The notes under the pieces were generated by a model. That model worked only from the letters and a program-made list of their open reading frames with translations, searched no databases and was not told where the DNA came from. This document shows, in pieces, positions 1-7,714 of a DNA stretch of 14,916 nt. Source of the stretch: Baffinella frigidus (lineage: Eukaryota; Cryptophyceae; Cryptomonadales; Baffinellaceae). The number at the start of each line of letters is the position of its first letter. Within the stretch, counting starts at the first letter, position 1. Both the position numbers and the translations under genes were made by a program. The DNA is taken from assembly GCA_026770585.1 (NCBI GenBank), contig MU646814.1, positions 1 to 14,916 on the forward strand. The letters are read 5' to 3'.

Positions 1-325
1 GAGGAGGGTTCATGCTTTTGGGTTGAGGATTCTGGATTGAGGTTGCCAGGGGTTAGTGATTAGGTTTTAGGGTTTGGGGTTCTGGATTTAGGGTTAACGG
101 GTTAGGGTTCAGGATTTAGGGTTTAGTTTTGGATTTTGGGTTTAGGGTTTAGGGTTCAGGGTTTGGGATTTTGGGCTCAGGGTTCAAGTTTCAGAATGTA
201 GGGTTTAGGGTTCAGGATTTAGGGTTTCGGTTTTAGGGTGTAGGGTTTAGGGTTAGGGTTCAAGGTTTAGGGTTCAAGGTTTAAGGTTCAGGGTTGAGGG
301 TTGAGGGTGGAGGGTTGAGGGTTTG
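1..325 (+). repeat. Degenerate telomere-like TTTAGGG tract T1
   Basis: The stretch is built almost entirely of TTTAGGG-type heptamers and variants (TTCAGGG, TTGAGGG, TTTTGGG), G-rich strand on plus. Few units in a row are perfect, so this is an old or interstitial array, not a fresh telomere end. It reads straight into repeat R. No coding potential is seen. Confidence 0.9.
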
Positions 326-527
326 GTCGTCCTTTAGGTCCTTGAGCTTGTTCGAGCTCCCAACACAGGCGGGCTCTGGAACTGGTTCGAAGGGCACACG
401 GTCTTGTGAGGCCTCAACCCTAAACCCTGGACCCTAAACCAGGGGGCGTACCCTGCTGGGAAAGCCCGCCACACATACGCAGAGATCAGAGATGATGAGA
501 AGGGACGCCTCCCGTCCCAAGGTCGGG
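1..527 (+). repeat. Segmental duplicate (T1 plus repeat R), copy 1
   Basis: This block matches 6612-7140 almost base for base, including irregular variants inside the telomere-like part and the GC-rich R segment after it (about 326-527). R holds a minus-strand copy of a dispersed repeat (about 330-400) built from GAACCAGTTCC, TGTTGGGAGCTCGAA and AAGGACCTAAAGGAC. Such matching of irregular variants means recent duplication or conversion. The match stops at 527, where the other copy carries an inserted element. Confidence 0.88.
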
Positions 528-1079
528 CCGCCCCGAGGCTGTGGATCCTCCGATTCGCCGCCGCTGCAACCTCGTTTCCGGGGGTCTCCGTCTCGGCAGA
601 GGGACGCGGCATGAAGGCGACGGCTTGCAGACGTGGCGCCGAGGCGGCTGCTAGCCGGAGGCTTCCGCGGCCGAAGGCACGATGCATGCCCCCGTTTCTT
701 GCGATCCCCCTCGCCAAGACTTCTATCCAGGTCCCGGCAACACACTACAATCGGCCCGGATTCTTTTTAGGGGACAGGAAATATCTGGTCAATTGTCGAA
801 AATTGGAAATCCAGTACGAAAAAAAAACCAAAAATGCTTTCTCTACCACATTCATCTCCTTTCGTTCGGTGTGTGCACGAGCGCGGACTCTTCGACGACT
901 GTTCGAAGAGCTTGGGTGCGCGGGGGAGAAGGGTGATGAGGGGGGGGGCGTGCCGACCCGCTCGCAACCCTGCTCGAGAGAAAGTGAGCGGAGTTGGGTG
1001 TCAAGGCCCCGGAGCATGGTGAGGGTCGATAGGGCACCACAGTCGGTGTCGTCATGCGATTCGTATGCGCATCCTTTAG
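528..1079. other. GC-rich then mixed stretch, no supported gene
   Basis: An open frame at 611-1087 (plus) runs through here, but it has no recognisable domain and its second half is dispersed repeat sequence: the part near 850-885, with the words TTCGGTGTGTG and GAGCGCGG, recurs near 1178-1206. I see no start context, splice signals or paralogue that would support a gene. Confidence 0.5.
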
Positions 1080-1124
1080 GTCCTTAGGTTCTTTTAACTG
1101 AAACAATAAGAGGATATCCTGGAA

Positions 1125-1140
1125 ATATCCTGCAGGATAT
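1125..1140. repeat. Perfect 16-bp palindrome in a GGATATCC cluster
   Basis: ATATCCTGCAGGATAT is self-complementary and sits among further GGATATCC/GGATATC words from 1112 to 1152. The whole 40-bp stretch can form a compact imperfect hairpin. It may be the centre of a short inverted-repeat element flanked by AAGGACCTAA-type repeats; its function is unknown. Confidence 0.6.
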
Positions 1141-1295
1141 CCGTGGGATATCATGAGCCTCAAAGGAGGCTGACTTGGGTTCGGTGTGTGTGCGAGCGCG
1201 GTCCTCTGGATCAACTCAAACACCCCAACAGAGCCACCCTGTATCCCCTCTTCACGAGCCTCTGCACTGGAGAGCGAAACGCGATCCGAAAGCAA

Positions 1296-1470
1296 AAATG
1301 CTGTCTCTGCAGATCCCTTCTACGGAACGGCGTGTCGTTGGCGTATGTTGGGAGAAATTAAAACCTAAAGGACCTAAAGGATCTGCAGTCCTTAAAGGAC
1401 CTTTCTACGGAACGGCGTGTCGTTGGGCTATGTTGGGGGGGGTTAAAACCCAAAGGACCTAAAGACATGG
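1296..1470 (+). repeat. Two tandem copies of a dispersed repeat (TACGGAACGGCG type)
   Basis: The words CTACGGAACGGCGTGTCGTT, TATGTTGGG and TTAAAACC-AAAGGACCTAAA occur in order twice, at about 1320-1375 and 1400-1465. A third copy lies at about 6008-6082, there also preceded by AAAAATGCTTTCTCTGCAG. Open frames over this stretch are by-products of the repeat. Confidence 0.75.
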
Positions 1471-1535
1471 CTCCGATGTCACGGACCATGATGCCTCCAA
1501 CTTTTCAGCCCCAGCTTTTAAATCAAAAAACCTTT

Positions 1536-1597
1536 CCTCGCAAAATTGTAGGCCATCAGAACCTGAGCATCTTTGTTGGAACCAGAATTTTGCGAGG
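1536..1597. repeat. 12-bp inverted repeat CCTCGCAAAATT / AATTTTGCGAGG
   Basis: The arms lie at 1536-1547 and 1586-1597 and are perfectly complementary with a 38-bp spacer. This could be the core of a decayed short inverted-repeat element. There is no gene context. Confidence 0.55.
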
Positions 1598-1699
1598 AGG
1601 GGAGGAACGGTGTGAAAAACTAGATGCGGTGGTTCTGGGGGAGTAATATGTTCAGTATGTTTGAGGGTCTCTGATGCCCCAGATTCATTCAGAGGATTT

Positions 1700-2286
1700 G
1701 AAGAGGACGTTTCGAGGAACCCAGAACCGTCGAGAAAAGTGAAATGAGCCCAGAGGGTCGAAAGTTACACCCAATCGAGCGCCTGACGGGCCCGCCTCGG
1801 GACCAGGAAACTTTGCGAAGTCAGGTTTTGAGGCCCTTCCACCCTTTAATACACAAATCTGACACATTGGTGAACCAACTAAATCTGCACATTGGTGAAC
1901 CAACTTTCAATTCTGTTTCACAAATGTGGACTCAGATTTTTGTAGTAATGGGTGAAAGAGCATGTCCCTAGGCAAAAGCCCTGCTTCTCCACCCTCGATT
2001 TGGTACATGTCAAGGACATGGCCTTTTCTGCAGGATAAGTTCCGGTGTCCACTTATGGTGGGAGTTAAAAGAACCTTAAGGACCGAAAAGGTCCTAAAGA
2101 AGCTAAAGGACCTGAAGGACCTTGCCCTTACCCAAAGGACCTTGGGTGCGCGCGACCTCTGCATGTCCTCACCTCTGCATGTCCTCAATCGAGACCGCTG
2201 TGGCGTCCTCATAACCTTGCGTCCTGACATACCCTGAGAGCCTAGATACCCACAACCGCCGCACGACAGAAGGCGGTGGCTCGCCA
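1700..2286. other. Gene-free stretch with short repeats
   Basis: No convincing coding region is seen. It contains an 18-bp direct repeat, CACATTGGTGAACCAACT, at 1863-1880 and 1888-1905 (period 25), and a plus-strand piece of the AAGGACCTAAAGGAC dispersed repeat at about 2040-2130. Frames up to 107 codons occur on both strands with no recognisable motif. Confidence 0.5.
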
Positions 2287-2460
2287 GCTTTATTCTGTGA
2301 AACCTATTTTTCTTTCATTTGATGGCTTCTTTCATCTGATTTTTCTTTCATTTGATCGAAAATTACTACACAATTCGTTCTTATTAGTAATATTAAAGCA
2401 TTTGTGTAGTAATTTTCGTTGCCATCAAATGAAAGAAAAATAGGTTTCCCCGGATAAAGC
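2287..2460. mobile_element. MITE-like palindromic element, family G
   Basis: The outer arms (about 2287-2323 and 2421-2460) are complementary, with a perfect core around CTATTTTTCTTTCATTTGAT. Inside is a second inverted pair, CGAAAATTACTACACAA and its complement. The left arm carries an extra tandem copy of TTTTTCTTTCATTTGAT. At 174 bp and AT-rich, it differs sharply from its GC-rich surroundings. It encodes no transposase, so a non-autonomous element or large hairpin is the best reading; the superfamily is unknown. Confidence 0.75.
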
Positions 2461-2815
2461 CAGGGGGCCTCTTCCCCCCGCGATATCCTCCAACCTAAGT
2501 TCAGAGGCACAAGTTCAGAAGCACAAATAAGCAATTTCATGGTGTGAGGGGGTGAAAAAAACGTGGATTTTGGGTATCCGAAAGAAAGCATCGCTTTTCT
2601 GCAGAACCAGTTCTAGTGTACGCCTATGTTGGGAGCTCGAAGAACCTGAAGGATCTGAAGGAGACCGCTGGTTCGCAGAACCCAAGCACCTGTTTGGCTC
2701 GCCAGCCAGGGGTGCCTCTTCACCCCGCGATGTCCTCAAACCTAAGTTCAGAAGCGGGGGGCGTGAACGAATGCTCATAAATAAGCAATTTCATGGTGCG
2801 GGGGGGTGAAAAAAA
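2459..2815 (+). repeat. Direct repeat pair of about 100 bp
   Basis: The segments at 2459-2563 and 2703-2815 match through CCAGGGG..GCCTCTTC, CCCGCGAT.TCCTC.AACC, TAAGTTCAGA and a shared end AATAAGCAATTTCATGGTG followed by a G run and TGAAAAAAAC. The second copy has a short insertion before AAATAAGC. The element at 2287-2460 abuts the first copy. Frames here are not supported as genes. Confidence 0.75.
2604..2668 (+). repeat. Dispersed repeat copy, plus orientation
   Basis: Carries GAACCAGTTCTAGTG, CTATGTTGGGAGCTCGAA and GAACCTGAAGGATCTGAAGG in order. The same elements appear inverted inside R at about 330-400, 3595-3660 and 6940-7000, and in plus orientation at about 5930-5972. It belongs to a multi-copy family found across modules. 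Confidence 0.65.
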
Positions 2816-2937
2816 CTGCTCTGGGCATTTTGAGTCAAACCCTGTTCGTAGGGTCGCGGGTGTAGATCTATTACCTTGGCAAAAAGCAATACCCTCTGAA
2901 ACACAATTTCAGAGATAGTGGATGGGGTCAGGTGGTG

Positions 2938-3525
2938 GGGTTGTTTAGGGTTTACGGTTTAGGGGTTAGGGGATAGGATTCAAGGGTTGGGGGTTATGGG
3001 TTAGGTTTCAGTGTTTCGGGTTTCGGATTTGGGGTGTGGGGTTTGGTCTTTAGGGTTTCGGATTTAGGGTTTAGGGTATTTAACGTAAAGTGTAGGGTGC
3101 AGGTTTTAGGGTGTCAGGTGAGGGATGGAGGGCTAAGGATTTGGGGGTTGGGGTTACGGTTTAATCACCGTGATTATTGACGTTGCTTGCTAGGGAGGTT
3201 CTCAGGGTTTAAGGTTTAGGGATTAGGGATCAGGATGCAAGGTTTAGTTTTTACGGTTTAGGGTTTAGGGTCTAGGGTTTAGGGTTTAAAGTTAAGATTT
3301 AGGGTTTGGGATTTAGAGTTTAGGGTCTGGGGTTCGGGTTTGGGATTCAGGATTTCGGGTAAGTGTTTAGGTAGAGGATTTCGGGTTTAGGGTGTAGGGT
3401 ATAGGATTGAGGGTTCAGGGTTCAGGGTTCAGGGTTTAGGGTTCAGTGTACAGGGTTTAGGGTTGAAGTAGTATGGTAGGGGGTTTAGGGTTTGGGGCTT
3501 AGGGTTCAGGGTTCAGGGTTTAGCA
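2938..3525 (+). repeat. Degenerate telomere-like TTTAGGG tract T2
   Basis: A long run of TTTAGGG variants, strongly degenerate, with G-rich strand on plus. It is interrupted by a short unrelated stretch near 3160-3200 (ACCGTGATTATTGACG). It marks the start of the second module and leads into a diverged copy of R. Confidence 0.88.
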
Positions 3526-3559
3526 GGCGCAAGACCGCTTGTCCTTTTTCCGACGACCG

Positions 3560-3885
3560 AGATTCACACGCCGCATCACCTCGTCGTCCTTCAGTCCGTT
3601 TTGTTCTTGGAGCTCGAAACATAGGCGTGTACGAAGCTTCCTACTGGAACTGGTTCCAGGGCACGCGGACCGCGTGCCCTTGCCTTGCGGCACATGCCTC
3701 CTATGCGTGGTGGGCTTACCTTACTGGGTAAGCTCGCCACACAAACGCAGAGATCAGAGATTTTGAGATCAGGTGAACCCCTCCCGTCCCGACCTTTAGG
3801 AGCTTCCGAGGGAGCCCTCGGTTCGAGGGGGGAGGTGCTTCCTCGGTGGACTCTATCTTTTAAGGTATTGGGCCTTTCAAGGGCC
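3560..3885 (+). repeat. Repeat R, diverged third copy
   Basis: Matches the R part of 326-527 and 6940-7140 in order: GAGCTCGAA.CATAGGCG, CTGGAACTGGTTC, GGGCACACGG-like, a GGGTA..CTCGCCACACA-like stretch, ACGCAGAGATCAGAGAT and CCCGTCCC. It runs on into AGGAGCTTCCGAGGGA and TCCTCGGTGGACT, the sequence that in the third module lies beyond an inserted element (from 7296). It therefore shows the uninterrupted arrangement of R. Confidence 0.75.
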
Positions 3886-3986
3886 TAAGGCGCACTGAGA
3901 CCAAGCCCCCCGCAGGGGCCGCCGGAGGCTGACCGCGATTCGGGTCGCGGAGCAAGCCCCCCGCAGGGGCCGCCGGAGGCTGGTTA

Positions 3987-4036
3987 GGTCCCCCTCCGAT
4001 GTGAATTCGTTTCACGCATCGGTGCTTAGAGGGACC
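3987..4036. repeat. Hairpin unit, copy 1
   Basis: The ends GGTCCC/GGGACC and the inner CCGATG/CATCGG are complementary around GTGAA-TTCG-TTTCAC. Compared with copy 2, one arm carries extra bases (GTGCTTA). It is part of the minisatellite unit. Confidence 0.6.
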
Positions 4037-4132
4037 AGACGCCGGGGAAGCCCCCCGCAGGGGTCGACCGGGATTCGGGTCGTGCTTGATTAGCGCAGCA
4101 AGTCCCCCGCAGGGGCCGCCGGAGGCTTGTTA

Positions 4133-4178
4133 GGACCCCCCTCCGATGTGAATTCGTTTCACGCATCGGGGAGGGTCC
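4133..4178. repeat. Hairpin unit, copy 2 (near-perfect)
   Basis: GGACCC..CCTCCGATG pairs with CATCGG.GAGGGTCC around a TTCG-containing loop, giving a 46-bp near-perfect palindrome. The loop and upper stem are identical in both copies while the lower stem varies. Confidence 0.65.
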
Positions 4179-4264
4179 AGACGCCCGGGAAGCCCCCGCA
4201 GGGGTCGACCGGGATTCGGGTCGCGCAGCAAGCCCCCCGCAGGGGCCGCCGGAGGCTTGTTAGG

Positions 4265-4564
4265 TCCTCCTCCAGTGGCTTGCCTCGCCTTGAAAGGCCC
4301 TTACGACGGCGTGCCTGGGCACGAACCCCTCCCGTGCCTGATGTATGTAAAGCTTATGGCGCCAGGCGTAAAGTGGAATTTCAGTTACCTGGAAGACGTG
4401 ATGTAATTCACACCGCACGGACGTGGAAAGAGACGCTTTTTGGGGAAGAGTGGACGTGCAAAGGACGACCCGTGGCATGGTACGTACCATTTAGTACCAC
4501 GAAACGAACCGTTGCGTCCTGAAATTCCCATTTACTCCCTGCCGTGGTCATGGTTACCAACAAA
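4265..4564. other. Gene-free stretch upstream of duplicon D1
   Basis: No supported gene. It contains GGTACGTACC, a 10-bp palindrome near 4479. Open frames on both strands are under 135 codons, lack recognisable motifs and have no counterpart upstream of the second paralogue. Confidence 0.45.
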
Positions 4565-5012
4565 GTGCAACATCGGAGCGCCCGAGATGGTCCTGTGCTT
4601 CCGTGTTTACGCCCGTCCGTCAGCAGAGGGCTGGCCTTTCTCGAAACGTTGCGTTTATCGTTTTCCCCTAGGACATGTAGACGCGCGGGATAATTCACCG
4701 AGATAATAAATGGCTCTAGAGCGAGTGCCTTGTCAGCAAAGGCTCAAACATGATTTCTTTTCAGAAGAGGGGCACGTCGCCTTGAGCGTTTCGAAGGTTC
4801 GAGAGCCCGGGTAAATCTGTTTTAGAGGACACATGATTATTTCAAGGGGGAATTTATTCTATTTCAAGACCGTGCTGACACGGTGCTGACATGTCCCTGA
4901 CATGTGCTGACAACCCATGATATTTAAATGTGCCCCTTGCTCACGGGTCTGAACATATCCTCTTGCCTTGCTTCCTTTTTCAGACACAAGTCTCTCCCGC
5001 CAACACGCCACG

Positions 5013-5636
5013 ATGCAAGATTCGCTCTCCGTCTCGGGCGCCGGCTCCAAGGCCAAGAAGTTCTTCTTGCGCACGGTGTCCCTTCCGCTTGCTTCCTTCG
5101 CCAATGGTCTCAAGAGGACCGTGATGCGCTCCGGCCCCCAGGCGCGAACCTGCTCTGCGCCAAGCAGCGTTCATGCGCCGGCCCACAAGGACTCCCTGCG
5201 CTCGGCCAACGCATCCACCGGCCTCTTCACGCGCGAACAAGCCAAGAGCTGGGACATGCTCTGTGTAGATAAAGAGTGCGAGCAGCCCATCGTCTCGCGG
5301 ACCGACGGGTGGATTATCCTCGCCAGTCGCTACAATCGCGCCCAATCCATGGTGCACGTGCAGTCCCCCCGGTACCGCACCTCGCGGAGGCCCGCCGTGA
5401 ACCTCGCGCTCCACCACGTCTCCCAGGAAGACCTGCTCGCCAACGCCTGGCGGCGTAGCGACCAGGATGCCATTCCGTGGCAGCGGGCGTCCGCCCCGTC
5501 CTCCTTCCGTGGACGGGAGCCGCTCCTGCGCGCAAGCACCGGCATCGTGCCGTTCATCCCCCGAGTGCGCGCCGTGCCCCGCTCGCCGGCGCGTTCATTG
5601 ACGCCGCTGCCGCGTGCATCGCGCGACTGCCGCTAG
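5013..5636 (+). CDS. Unrecognised 207-aa basic protein, paralogue A
   Basis: I recognise no known family. ATG 5013 was chosen because MQDSLSVSGAGSKAK begins identically in the paralogue at 8796, while the in-frame upstream codons differ completely. Visible blocks: residues 1-42 (SGAGSKAK, SFANGLKRTVMRSG), a variable linker, DSLRSANAS...GLF.REQAKS (about 57-79), then EQPIVSRT (about 90-97) followed by VQSPRYRTSRRPAVNLALHH and SQEDLLANAWRRSDQDAIPW. It is rich in Ser and Arg, with no obvious membrane segment. All indels against the paralogue up to the last 15 or so codons keep the frame, which supports coding. The C-terminus is longer and ends in a different frame from the paralogue. A TTCCTTTTTCAG acceptor-like site lies upstream at about 4973-4983, so a 5' leader intron is possible. 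Function unknown. Confidence 0.68.
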   Translation: MQDSLSVSGAGSKAKKFFLRTVSLPLASFANGLKRTVMRSGPQARTCSAPSSVHAPAHKDSLRSANASTGLFTREQAKSWDMLCVDKECEQPIVSRTDGWIILASRYNRAQSMVHVQSPRYRTSRRPAVNLALHHVSQEDLLANAWRRSDQDAIPWQRASAPSSFRGREPLLRASTGIVPFIPRVRAVPRSPARSLTPLPRASRDCR

Positions 5637-5765
5637 AAGCTCCCAAGCAAGATGACACCGGCGCGGGTGCTCTGCAGTGATGAACCATTTTATGTCTGTT
5701 GAGAGTAAACCTCTCGAAATCAATCTCAACATTCGCGTGCGGGCGGCTGCGCGTGCCAGTGGCTG

Positions 5766-5892
5766 TACAGGGGTACCTCGCTCATAAGAAAATGCCCCCC
5801 CCCCCCTAGGACCACCGTAGGGCCCTGGGTATAGGCCTACTGTAGGGTCCCAGGGGGGGGAGGCGGTCTCTCATGAGCGAGGTACCCCTGTA
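5766..5892. mobile_element. MITE family E, copy 1
   Basis: Terminal inverted repeats start TACAGGGGTACCTCGCTCAT and end with the complement; a TA dinucleotide flanks both sides, consistent with a Tc1/mariner-type TA target duplication. Behind the left end is a run of 12 C, matched by a G run near the right end. The interior carries CCTAGGACC.CCGTAGGGCC and CCTACTGTAGGGTCC. It is 127 bp with no coding capacity. It sits just 3' of paralogue A, with a truncated counterpart after paralogue B, so the insertion predates the duplication. Confidence 0.85.
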
Positions 5893-5924
5893 GCCTGAGC
5901 TTGTGGGCAGGATGGCATCCTGGA

Positions 5925-6090
5925 GCCTATGTTGGGAGCTCCAAGAACTTGAAGGACTTGAAAGGATCTGAACGGGTCAATCAAGGTGCATCGTAGCAAA
6001 AATGCTTTCTCTGCAGTCCTTTCTACGGAAGGGCGTGTCGTTGGCATATGTTGGGAGAAATTAAAACCTAAAGGACCTAAATGCAGCTTG
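5925..6090 (+). repeat. Dispersed repeat pieces inside D1
   Basis: CTATGTTGGGAGCTC..AAGAAC with GAAGGA words (about 5930-5972) and a copy of the AAAAATG..CTCTGCAG, CTACGG, GGCGTGTCGTT, TTAAAACCTAAAGGACCTAA unit (about 5998-6082). The second duplicon lacks both pieces, so they were inserted after the duplication or lost from the other copy. Confidence 0.65.
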
Positions 6091-6235
6091 CAAGGCCACG
6101 CTAGGCTCTTGGGTAGGGTATTCCAAGCTCGTTCTTGGAGCCATTAGCGCGTTCTTGGAGCCGTAAGGGCGGTCGTTTGTCCACGTTTGGCCCAAAACAC
6201 CTGAAATTGACTTTTGAAATACCTCCCCAACAGCC

Positions 6236-6308
6236 CTTCGTGGGTATCTCAACCACAAGAACCCTCCGCCCTTCTAGGACCATGGTGGGGTCCTGGAGAT
6301 AGGCCCAC
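6236..6308. mobile_element. Truncated family E relative
   Basis: GGGTATCTC..CCACAAGA..CC.CCGCC and TCTAGGACCA...GGGGTCCTGG align with the left half of family E and with the counterpart at 9677-9745. No right terminal repeat is present. It lies just before the next telomere-like tract in both duplicons. Confidence 0.55.
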
Positions 6309-6347
6309 GGGGTCACTCGAAATTGAGGACACCGCTGGCCCTTAGGT

Positions 6348-6938
6348 GTCCGGTTTAGGGTTTAGGGTTTAAGGTTAAGGGGTTGGGGTTTAGGGTTTAG
6401 TGTTTAGGGTTTAGTGTTTAGTGTGCAGAGTTGGGGTTCAGGGTTCAGGGTTGAGGGTTTAGGTGTTAGGCTTCAGGCTTCAGGCTTCAGACTTTGGGCT
6501 TTGAGGTTGATGGTTTAGGTTTCAGGTCAGGGTTTAGGTTGTGGGATTTAAGGTTTGCTGTTCAAGGTTTAGGGCTTAGAGTGTAGGGTTTAGATTTCAG
6601 GGATCAAGGTGGAGGAGGGTTCATGCTTTTGGGTTGAGGATTCTGGATTGAGGTTGCCAGGGGTTAGTGATTAGGTTTTAGGGTTTGGGGTTCTGGATTT
6701 AGGGTTTACGGGTTAGGGTTCAGGATTTAGGGTTTAGAGTTTTGGATTTTGGGTTTAGGGTTTAGGGTTTAGGGTTTAGGATTTTGGGCTCAGGGTTCAG
6801 GTTTTAGAATGCAGGGTTTAGGGTTCAGGATTTAGGGTTTCGGTTTTAGGGTTTAGGGTTTAGGGTGAGGGTTCAAGGTTTAGGGTTTAAGGTTTAAGGT
6901 TCAGGGTTGAGGGTTGAGGGTGGAGGGTTGAGGGTTTG
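6348..6938 (+). repeat. Degenerate telomere-like TTTAGGG tract T3
   Basis: G-rich strand on plus and heavily mutated. Includes a short triple repeat of CAGGCTT (about 6470-6490). From 6612 it becomes a near copy of positions 1-325. It marks the start of the third module. Confidence 0.9.
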
Positions 6939-7140
6939 GTCGTCCTTTAGGTCCTTGAGCTTGTTCGAGCTCCCAACATAGGCGGGCTCTGGAACTGGTT
7001 CGAAGGGCACACGGTCTTGTGAGGCCTCAACCCTAAACTCTGGACCCTAAACCAGGGGGCGTACCCTGCTGGGAAAGCCCGCCACACATACGCAGAGATC
7101 AGAGATGATGAGAAGGGACGCGTCCCGTCCCAAGGCCGGG
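6612..7140 (+). repeat. Segmental duplicate (telomere-like tract plus R), copy 2
   Basis: Collinear with 1-527, differing by a small number of substitutions and short indels, including shared irregular words such as TTCTGGATTGAGGTTGCCAG. The match ends where the inserted element at 7143 begins. In the diverged copy at 3560-3885 the R sequence continues without interruption. Confidence 0.88.
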
Positions 7141-7142
7141 AT

Positions 7143-7282
7143 GGACCAAAAATGGGGTAATTAGGCCTACGGCATTGCCTAGGACCTCCTACTGTAGGCC
7201 AAAATCCTAGGATTTTTTGGTCATATGAGCCCTACGTCCTACGGTAGGCAATGCCGTAGGCCTAACTACCCATTTTTAGTCC
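7143..7282. mobile_element. MITE-like element, family H, inserted in R
   Basis: The arms GGACCAAAAATGGGG.. and ..CCCATTTTTAGTCC are complementary for about 40 bp through a core, TTAGGCCTACGGCATTGCCT, that is near-perfectly inverted. The interior has CCTACTGTAGG and AATCCTAGGATTTT. At 140 bp, it separates CCCGTCCCAAGG from AGGAGCTTCCGAG, which are adjacent in the uninterrupted R copy near 3783-3800. That gives direct evidence of insertion. Confidence 0.8.
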
Positions 7283-7295
7283 GTTAGCTCATGAA

Positions 7296-7647
7296 CCTTG
7301 AGGAGCTTCCGAGGGACGGGATGCCTCCGTTCCTCGGTGGGCTTTATTTTTGAGGTCATGTTTACGAACAAAGTTCAACAAAGTTCAATATCGGAGCGCC
7401 AGGGGTCCGCGGTAACACCCGTCCGTCAGCAGAGGGCAGGCCTTATCTCGAAACGCTGGCTTTATCACTTATTGACACTTATTGACTTAATTCGAATGAG
7501 AAATGCACGGCGCAGAATTGAGGCGAGGTTAGAAAAACAACTGGCATCTCGAACGCTGGCCTTAGATGTGTTTCGAAACGTGTAAACATGACCTCAAAAA
7601 TAAAGCCCACCGAGAAACCGAGGGATCTCTCGGAAGCTCCTGAAGGT
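7296..7647. mobile_element. 352-bp element with about 70-bp inverted ends
   Basis: The left end (CTT.AGGAGCTTCCGAG, CTCGGTGGGCTTTATTTTTG, AGGTCATGTTTAC) is repeated inverted at 7579-7647. Between them is ATCGGAGCGCC...CCCGTCCGTCAGCAGAGGGC, also present at the left edges of both gene duplicons (4575 and 8100), and TTCGAAACG. The 95-codon frame at 7298-7585 is a by-product. This may be a foldback element or a rearranged R copy. Confidence 0.65.
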
Positions 7648-7686
7648 CGACACCGACAGGCGGTGTCCCTTTCCATCATCTCTAAT

Positions 7687-7714
7687 TGTGTGGGCTTACG
7701 ACCCAGCCCACACA
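7687..7714. repeat. 10-bp stem, 8-nt loop hairpin
   Basis: TGTGTGGGCT and AGCCCACACA are perfectly complementary around TACGACCC. The right arm overlaps the first terminal repeat of the family F element that follows. Confidence 0.6.

Larger units (their letters stand above)
3902..4257 (+). repeat. Nested GC-rich minisatellite
   Basis: A 29-bp unit beginning CAAGCCCCCCGCAGGGGCCG recurs at 3902, 3953, 4099 and 4229. Between the later copies lie a hairpin unit with CCGATGTGAATTCGTTTCAC and a unit GGGGTCGACCGGGATTCGGG. The higher-order period is about 130-146 bp, with a little over two repeats. The frame at 4127-4522 is produced by this repeat and is not called a gene. Confidence 0.88.
4565..6310 (+). 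repeat. Gene-bearing duplicon D1
   Basis: Collinear with about 8090-9745: ATCGGAGCGCC..., CCCGTCCGTCAGCAGAGGGC, GATAATAAATGGCT, CATGGAGCGTTTCGAAGGTTC-like sequence, GGTAAATCTGTTTTAGAG, TGACACGGTGCTGAC, then the ORF, the 3' flank AGTAAACCTCTCGAAA, element E1 and a truncated E relative. D1 has extra dispersed-repeat sequence at about 5930-5972 and 5998-6235. The homology extends well past the coding region, so a whole segment was copied. Confidence 0.82.

Noticed and set aside
611-1087. 158-codon plus-strand frame
   Set aside because: Its latter half is dispersed repeat also present near 1178-1206, there is no recognisable domain, and the duplicate R region does not preserve it.
4127-4522. 131-codon plus-strand frame
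   Set aside because: It begins inside the GC-rich minisatellite and owes its openness to the repeat units; no counterpart is seen before the second paralogue.
5276-5458. Alternative plus-strand frames inside paralogue A (and 8996-9316 in B)
   Set aside because: They overlap the conserved frame in the nearly identical block, so their similarity follows from DNA identity; they do not share a start or the upstream conserved blocks.
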